From CAIJKW01 sp964443365 (GTDB taxonomy: Bacteria > Patescibacteriota > Minisyncoccia > Phycocordibacterales > CAIZLB01): DNA of 16,897 nucleotides. Within the stretch, counting starts at the first letter, position 1; each line of letters starts with the position of its first letter. This document shows positions 12,658 through 16,897 of this stretch, one piece after another. The stretch is taken from positions 1 through 16,897 of the forward strand of contig CAYUCM010000014.1 in assembly GCA_964443365.1 (NCBI GenBank), written 5' to 3'. Both the position numbers and the translations under genes were made by a program. The notes beneath the pieces are model-generated. The model did not search any database. It was not told the origin of the DNA and saw only the letters and a program-made list of their open reading frames with translations.

Positions 12658-14094
12658 CTAGCTCTCGTGGTTGGGCTCTGAGGTGTGGGCTATTTCTTTG
12701 CCTGATTCTTCGTACTTAAAAAACTGATTATTTTCATCATGCTCGGCTAGAATAGCTTTAAATGTTTTTGACACAGCTCCTGTTTGATGCGAGTTGTAGC
12801 ATGGTAATTCCAAATAATCTTGAACACCATAATTTAATGCATAAAAATGTTGCATTCTATATAAATACGTATCCATTGTTGTTTCTCCTTTTTCTTTTTT
12901 ATTCCACATTTCTCTAAGGGAATCTACATCATCTAGTAGTGCAACGTATTTTTTAATATTAGCCCAATATTTTGAAAAGTTTACAGTTCCTGTGTAAACA
13001 CAAATTGCTGATTTTAGCGGATCATTATCAATTTCTGGTATTCCAGTTCTTCTACTTTGGGGTGTCCAATTTAATAATGACCTAAAAATAATTCTTCCAG
13101 CCAAATCTATACTTGAAAGATGATTAAGTCTACCGTCTATATTCGATAGAGTTTCTCGAAAATCATAATTTTCTAATTGGCCTCTAGATTTTTCTCTTTC
13201 TATTATTTCTTTAATACTTTTTCCGTGATTTAAATAATGGCCATTTTCATCTTTACAGCTTCTACTTGTTCCATTGCAAACTATACTATGGCACTTTGTT
13301 TCTAATCCACATCTACCCGCAGGTTCTCCTTGTGCATGTATGATTCCAAAACCTCCATCGCCAATGCTGTTTGGTAAAAATTCTGCACCGCCAGATTCTT
13401 GCAAAATCATTGCCATTAATAAATTTGGGGGAAGTGAATATCTCCTTTCTACGGCTGATGTCAAGGTTTTATATTTTAGAGTTTCAATAATTCTCCATTC
13501 CATTGATTCATTTCCAAAAATAGTTTCTCGTCCAAATGGTTTAATATCTTTAAACCCCGGTTTATTTATGACATGTCTGTATTTTATATTTGGAGCTTTT
13601 AATATTTCAGATTTGTTTGGGATAGTTCTTTCAACCAACGCTCTGTCTTTTCCATAAAGAGGGGCTTCTTTTGCAAGCTGTTCTTGAATTTTAGTTATTT
13701 CTCTAAATTCTGGTATCTCTATAAATAGTTGTTCTCCTGCGTTTTTTGCATCTTGCAAATTAGGTGTAGGGATTTCTTCTTGAAATTCTGATTTATTCTC
13801 ATTTAAATAAATCGACGAGTTTAATGCCAGTTCACCACTACTATCGCTTGAATCAATCTGTTCTGCAAAGGCCTTGTTTGCATGATCTTTTATTACGAAT
13901 CCTGAAGCTATAACTATTGCTGTAAGTGCACCGCCAATCATGGCTAGTTTGCTGGTTCTATTTAGACCTTCAGGCCTAATGCCGCCCATCAGATTATCTG
14001 CTTGATGGGTATCATGTGTTTTAATCCTTTGTAAAATCTCATCTTTTGGATTTTCACGATTATATGCGAGTGGTGTTCGACCTTCAAAAATCAT
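12658..14094 (-). CDS. Membrane-anchored lytic-transglycosylase-like protein
   Basis: Probable peptidoglycan-cleaving enzyme of 478 residues. Residues 1-49 are a charged cytoplasmic part, 50-68 a single membrane helix (LAMIGGALTAIVIASGFVI), and the rest faces outward. Residues about 205-260 resemble the SLT fold: VERRYSLPPNLLMAMILQES places the likely catalytic glutamate at E233, followed by GDGGFGIIHAQ in place of the usual AIGLMQ motif. Directly after it comes a cysteine cluster (262, 268, 273, 280) that may form disulfides or bind a metal and is not usual in this family. The C-terminal 190 residues are not recognised. An extended -10 (TGGTAAAAT, plus 14114-14122) lies 19 nt before the ATG. 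It may remodel the wall for a secretion or pilus system; that is a guess. Confidence 0.65.
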   Translation of the reverse strand: MIFEGRTPLAYNRENPKDEILQRIKTHDTHQADNLMGGIRPEGLNRTSKLAMIGGALTAIVIASGFVIKDHANKAFAEQIDSSDSSGELALNSSIYLNENKSEFQEEIPTPNLQDAKNAGEQLFIEIPEFREITKIQEQLAKEAPLYGKDRALVERTIPNKSEILKAPNIKYRHVINKPGFKDIKPFGRETIFGNESMEWRIIETLKYKTLTSAVERRYSLPPNLLMAMILQESGGAEFLPNSIGDGGFGIIHAQGEPAGRCGLETKCHSIVCNGTSRSCKDENGHYLNHGKSIKEIIEREKSRGQLENYDFRETLSNIDGRLNHLSSIDLAGRIIFRSLLNWTPQSRRTGIPEIDNDPLKSAICVYTGTVNFSKYWANIKKYVALLDDVDSLREMWNKKEKGETTMDTYLYRMQHFYALNYGVQDYLELPCYNSHQTGAVSKTFKAILAEHDENNQFFKYEESGKEIAHTSEPNHES

Positions 14095-14141
14095 ATTTTT
14101 ATTTGTTTATATTATTTTACCACAATTAATATAAAAAAAGC

Positions 14142-14168
14142 TTGTGAATTTGTTCCACATGGTATAAT
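14142..14168 (+). promoter_or_regulatory. Promoter of the hibernation factor gene
   Basis: TATAAT at 14163-14168 is preceded by TGG, an extended -10 motif. TTGTGA at 14142-14147 is a weak -35 at 15 bp. The leader would be about 22 nt, unlike the leaderless genes to the left. Confidence 0.6.
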
Positions 14169-14197
14169 AGAGGTATTAATAGATAACAGATAAAAAT

Positions 14198-14548
14198 ATG
14201 AAAATCATCACAAAAGGTACACATGTTGATATTACAACTTCAGTTGAGGAATATTTGTATAAGAAATTATCCTCCATTGAAAAGTTTCTAAATGATGATA
14301 CGAGGGTGCAAGTTGAACTTGAAAGAACAACCCATCATCATAAATCGGGTGATATATATAGAGTGGAAGTCAATATTCACTTCAAAGGAAAGTTATATAG
14401 AGTAGAAAAAATTTCTCCTGATATGTATTCATCAATTGATTTAGTGCAAGATGATCTATTTAATCTTTTATCTACCAAGAAAGATAAAAATATGACTCTG
14501 TTTAGAAAGGGAGCGCAGAAAATTAAGAATATGTTTAGGAGGGGGTAG
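14198..14548 (+). CDS. raiA: Ribosome hibernation promoting factor (HPF/RaiA family)
   Basis: Short ribosome-associated inhibitor of 116 residues that binds the 30S decoding region in slow-growing or stressed cells, blocks translation and protects ribosomes. The sigma-54 modulation protein/S30AE domain spans almost all of it: MKIITKGTHVDITTSVEEYL, RVQVELERTT, then YRVEVNIHFKGKLYRVEK and DMYSSIDLVQDDL. There is a basic tail (MTLFRKGAQKIKNMFRRG) but no long-form C-terminal dimerisation domain. The gene stands alone with its own extended -10 promoter and a strong terminator. The call is secure at family level; whether it acts as HPF or YfiA/RaiA cannot be decided. Confidence 0.9.
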   Translation: MKIITKGTHVDITTSVEEYLYKKLSSIEKFLNDDTRVQVELERTTHHHKSGDIYRVEVNIHFKGKLYRVEKISPDMYSSIDLVQDDLFNLLSTKKDKNMTLFRKGAQKIKNMFRRG

Positions 14549-14607
14549 GGAAAGAGATGGGCGATTGGTGTGATTTATTAATTTTATTATCCTAATATAA
14601 CAAAACG

Positions 14608-14642
14608 CACCCGGACATGTCTCCATGTCTCGGGTGTTTTTT
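14608..14642 (+). terminator. Strong intrinsic terminator after raiA
   Basis: CACCCG-GACATG (14608-14619) pairs with CATGTC-(T)-CGGGTG (14624-14636), with a TCTC loop and one bulged T, followed by six T. It is the most GC-rich terminator here. Confidence 0.9.
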
Positions 14643-14661
14643 GGCGGTAATGAGAGTAGTC

Positions 14662-15171
14662 CTATCCCTCAAGGCCATCGTCGTCAGGTAGGGGTTCAAT
14701 GCACATGACAATCTCAGATACGTTGTGTGGGTTGAGTTGACAGAAACTTTCGCTCGGTTCACTAAAATCAAATTGGCTTTGATGGAAATTTGGATTGAGC
14801 ACTAGCAATTTGTCGTCTTTACCGTCGACTCTCGTGTTGCGAGCGCTCATCAGATCAAAAAGGTGGTCTTCATGTTCGATTTTGGGATAATCGCCAAGAA
14901 CCTCGATCACGACCCGTCGAGGGTCTTGATCTTGCTGATAAGAGGTGTAGTTGGCGTCATCTGCGACAAATACCACCTCCATTTTAATGGTAACTCTTGG
15001 ATTTGCCAAAAGACAATAGTAAAGTGCTTGAGCCAGCCTTTGGTCGGCATCATTGAGTTTGACAAGACCTTCTTGATTGATGGCGACGGGGAGTATATAC
15101 AGTGTTGGTTTCATTACAGTAGAGAGAACAACATTAGAGATTGTGTGTGGTGGTAAACTAGCCTGTCTCAC
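14662..15171 (-). CDS. Hypothetical protein of higher G+C
   Basis: I do not recognise this 169-residue protein. It begins with GTG at 15171, where AAAAGGA lies about 11 nt upstream, one of the few Shine-Dalgarno-like sites here. An in-frame ATG at 15114 (MKPTLYILPVAIN) is an equally plausible start and would give 150 residues. No signal peptide, membrane helix or known motif is seen. The sequence is acidic, with QDQDPRRVVIEVLGDYPKIE in the middle and PLPDDDGLEG at the end. Two 60-base samples of the gene are 47-50 % G+C, against about 35 % nearby, and the codon choice differs from neighbouring genes, which suggests recent transfer or unusual expression. It is probably cytoplasmic. The open frame and promoter support a real gene. 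Confidence 0.6.
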   Translation of the reverse strand: MRQASLPPHTISNVVLSTVMKPTLYILPVAINQEGLVKLNDADQRLAQALYYCLLANPRVTIKMEVVFVADDANYTSYQQDQDPRRVVIEVLGDYPKIEHEDHLFDLMSARNTRVDGKDDKLLVLNPNFHQSQFDFSEPSESFCQLNPHNVSEIVMCIEPLPDDDGLEG

Positions 15172-15231
15172 AAAATCTCACATCCTTTTGTTTAGTTGGA
15201 TGCTCCGTAATTGGATTCGTAGTCCGCCATA

Positions 15232-15261
15232 ATTAAAGCATTTATATATCAAAAAAGTCAA
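15232..15261 (-). promoter_or_regulatory. Putative promoter of the hypothetical gene
   Basis: On the minus strand TTGACT (plus 15256-15261) and TTTAAT (plus 15232-15237) are 18 bp apart. The leader would be roughly 50 nt and includes AAAAGGA. Confidence 0.5.
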
Positions 15262-15269
15262 ATCTATAA

Positions 15270-16223
15270 CTATTTACCAACGCTTTGCAAAAATGACTCC
15301 CAAGTCATTTCCTTTCCGCCTTCTGGTATTACTTTCATTATCTTTAATTTGTGACCCTCTTCTTTGTTGGGTAGCCACTGTGCTTCTTTTATTTTCACCC
15401 TAATTTTTTTATGTTCACCCTTAATTATTTTATCGACAAAAAAATATGTGCCAGGCCATTCCTCAAATGCTTTAATTTTTAAAATATTATTTCTTTGTTC
15501 CTTATCAGATGATAGCCATGGATTAATTAAACCATCCTCTTTATTAATCTTTGCAGTAAAAGTTGCACTAGCATGGTCTTGTTCATGTAGCTTGAGTGTG
15601 CCACTTAAATATTCGTCAAGATTTTCTGCAATTAAAGAAGCCCCAACGTTTGCCATAATTAATTCCAATTCATTGTACCCAACTGGCCAATTTGCAATCT
15701 TTGCAATATCAATTTCTTTTTGAGCGAATAGGGCTCCGTGATCCATTTCTTTATCCATTTTAATAATTGAAACAGCCGTGTTGTTGGTGTCATTCAATAT
15801 GGTTTGATGAAGTGGGGAAGCGCCTCTGAGTTCTGGAAGTTTTGATGGGTGAATATTTAATGCGCCAAATTCTGGAATGTTTAAAAAACGCTCAGGAATT
15901 ATTTTTCCATAAGATGCTACTATAAAAATTTTTGCACGAGTTTTTGAAGAGGGGTTGTTTAGTGTTTCAAATGCTTCATCGTTCAATTTATTAAATTCAA
16001 AATAGGGAACATGATGTTCCATCGCCCAAACCTTTGTTGGATTTGGTGTTAGTTCTAATTTTCTACCCATAGGCTTATCTGGTACTGTAACAATTAAATC
16101 TGCTTTTAATCCTTGACTCATTAGGGCATTAAGACATTTTACAGACATTATTGATGAACCAAAAAAAACTAATGGCGAGTGGTTTTTGTGATTATTTTCT
16201 TGATTGATTGATATATTGTTCAT
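15270..16223 (-). CDS. fmt: Methionyl-tRNA formyltransferase
   Basis: Transfers a formyl group from 10-formyl-tetrahydrofolate to initiator Met-tRNA in the cytoplasm; 317 residues, normal length. The N-terminal formyltransferase domain starts at VFFGSSIMSVKCLNAL. The active site is clear: ALNIHPSKLPELRGASPLHQ holds Asn123 and His125, and MDKEMDHGALFA supplies Asp161. DKPMGRKLELTPNPTKVWA is the substrate loop region. The C-terminal domain that binds the tRNA follows from about 210 (TFTAKINKEDGLINPWLSSD). The gene lies 48 bp after def on the same strand, so the two are an operon that adds and later removes the formyl group. No key residue is missing. Confidence 0.94.
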   Translation of the reverse strand: MNNISINQENNHKNHSPLVFFGSSIMSVKCLNALMSQGLKADLIVTVPDKPMGRKLELTPNPTKVWAMEHHVPYFEFNKLNDEAFETLNNPSSKTRAKIFIVASYGKIIPERFLNIPEFGALNIHPSKLPELRGASPLHQTILNDTNNTAVSIIKMDKEMDHGALFAQKEIDIAKIANWPVGYNELELIMANVGASLIAENLDEYLSGTLKLHEQDHASATFTAKINKEDGLINPWLSSDKEQRNNILKIKAFEEWPGTYFFVDKIIKGEHKKIRVKIKEAQWLPNKEEGHKLKIMKVIPEGGKEMTWESFLQSVGK

Positions 16224-16271
16224 TTTTGTTTTTAACGCTACAGGTGTATGTGCCTTGTGTTTTTTGCGTTG

Positions 16272-16850
16272 TTAATTACTTGGCTCAAACTCGTGCAAAT
16301 CTTTTGCTTTGTCTATAAAAAGTATTCCATTTAAGTGATCAACTTCATGTTGAAAAATATGAGCGAGCAGTCCTCCAGCGCCCCTTGTAAATTCTTTGCC
16401 ATCTTCATCTGTAGCTTTAATTGTAGCACGTAATGATCTTTGCACTTTTCCATAAAGCCATCTGACAGAAAGACAGCCTTCACCATCCATCCACTTTTTT
16501 TCTTTTGAAACTTTTATGATTTTTGGATTAATGCAAACTAGGTCTTTGGGAATTATAATACTATGTTTCTTTTTAGATTTTTCTGCGTCCATTATCTTTT
16601 CTCTATCGTCATCATTTAAGAAAACCTTTCCTGATACCATAAAAAGTTGAATAGGAACACCAACTTGAGGCGCGGCAAGCCCGACTCCGTCAATTTGACC
16701 CGCCAAAATTTTACCCATGTGAGCAATGAGATTTTGTATATACTCACTTTTTATTTCTTCTTTTGGTATTTCAGCACAAATTTGCCGAAGGGCAGGGTGG
16801 CCATCGGAGACAATGTTTTTATCTGGAGGTGTTTGTTTGTAATTATTCAT
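16272..16850 (-). CDS. def: Peptide deformylase
   Basis: Metalloenzyme that removes the N-formyl group from nascent proteins at the ribosome; 192 residues. All three family motifs are present: GVGLAAPQVG (55-64), EGCLS (124-128, metal ligand Cys126) and QHEVDH (167-172, metal ligands His168 and His172, catalytic Glu169). A charged insertion of about 25 residues between motifs 1 and 2 (residues 76-100) is longer than in the E. coli enzyme. It is the first gene of a def-fmt pair. An extended -10 lies 31 nt before the ATG. Confidence 0.95.
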   Translation of the reverse strand: MNNYKQTPPDKNIVSDGHPALRQICAEIPKEEIKSEYIQNLIAHMGKILAGQIDGVGLAAPQVGVPIQLFMVSGKVFLNDDDREKIMDAEKSKKKHSIIIPKDLVCINPKIIKVSKEKKWMDGEGCLSVRWLYGKVQRSLRATIKATDEDGKEFTRGAGGLLAHIFQHEVDHLNGILFIDKAKDLHEFEPSN

Positions 16851-16881
16851 GATAGTAGATTATTAATACTATAATAGAGCG

Positions 16882-16890
16882 ATTATAGCA
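16882..16890 (-). promoter_or_regulatory. Extended -10 promoter of def-fmt
   Basis: On the minus strand TGCTATAAT is a perfect extended -10. Transcription would start about 25 nt before the def ATG. The -35 region is beyond the window. Confidence 0.6.
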
Positions 16891-16897
16891 AAATATG

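Noticed and set aside
14863..15156. Plus-strand open frame opposite the high-G+C hypothetical gene
   Set aside because: The minus-strand frame is longer and has a promoter and a Shine-Dalgarno-like site. The alternative cannot be fully excluded but has no support.
15172..15269. A possible tRNA or small RNA in the gap after fmt
   Set aside because: No cloverleaf, no conserved T-loop and no terminator; the gap is explained by a promoter and leader.

Overview
The window is an AT-rich bacterial chromosome segment (roughly one third G+C by eye). It most resembles a reduced Patescibacteria/CPR-type genome. That is inference: the clues are TrmB-type regulators, an abundant KilA-N style gene, many genes with a -10 box only 6-9 nt before the ATG (leaderless mRNAs), almost no Shine-Dalgarno sequences, and solute receptors held by an N-terminal membrane helix instead of a lipobox.

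Left part (1-8.8 kb): four divergently arranged regulator/receptor modules. Each receptor is a LivJ/LivK-like type I solute-binding protein (908-1993, 3016-4089, 5538-6611 on +, 6713-7819 on -). Three are paired with a TrmB-like HTH protein (3-740 -, 2054-2839 -, 7984-8808 +). The third is paired with a KilA-N protein (4577-5413 -), which sits where a TrmB gene would be expected. The TrmB promoters carry palindromes over their -35 boxes, and two share the 15-mer GTCAATATTNNTGAC. Convergent gene pairs share bidirectional terminators at 2025-2055 and 6629-6662.

Between the second receptor and the KilA-N gene, a 487-bp stretch without a gene (4090-4576) holds a series of loop-less DNA palindromes of 18 to 36 bp. 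Most have a GAATTC centre and different but still symmetric arms. A further 32-bp one lies inside the KilA-N coding sequence, and a diverged 45-bp copy of that part of the gene lies just past its stop codon. This is the most unusual feature of the window.

Middle part (8.9-12.7 kb): a mazEF toxin-antitoxin pair, then livG, a small three-helix membrane protein resembling the Pycsar effector family (DUF5706), livF and livH. The LivH partner LivM is not present. One ABC transporter core thus appears to be served by several receptors, each possibly induced separately.

Right part (12.7-16.9 kb): a membrane-anchored lytic-transglycosylase-like protein, a ribosome hibernation factor (HPF/RaiA) with a strong terminator, an unrecognised protein of clearly higher G+C, and a fmt/def pair for N-terminal formyl-methionine metabolism.
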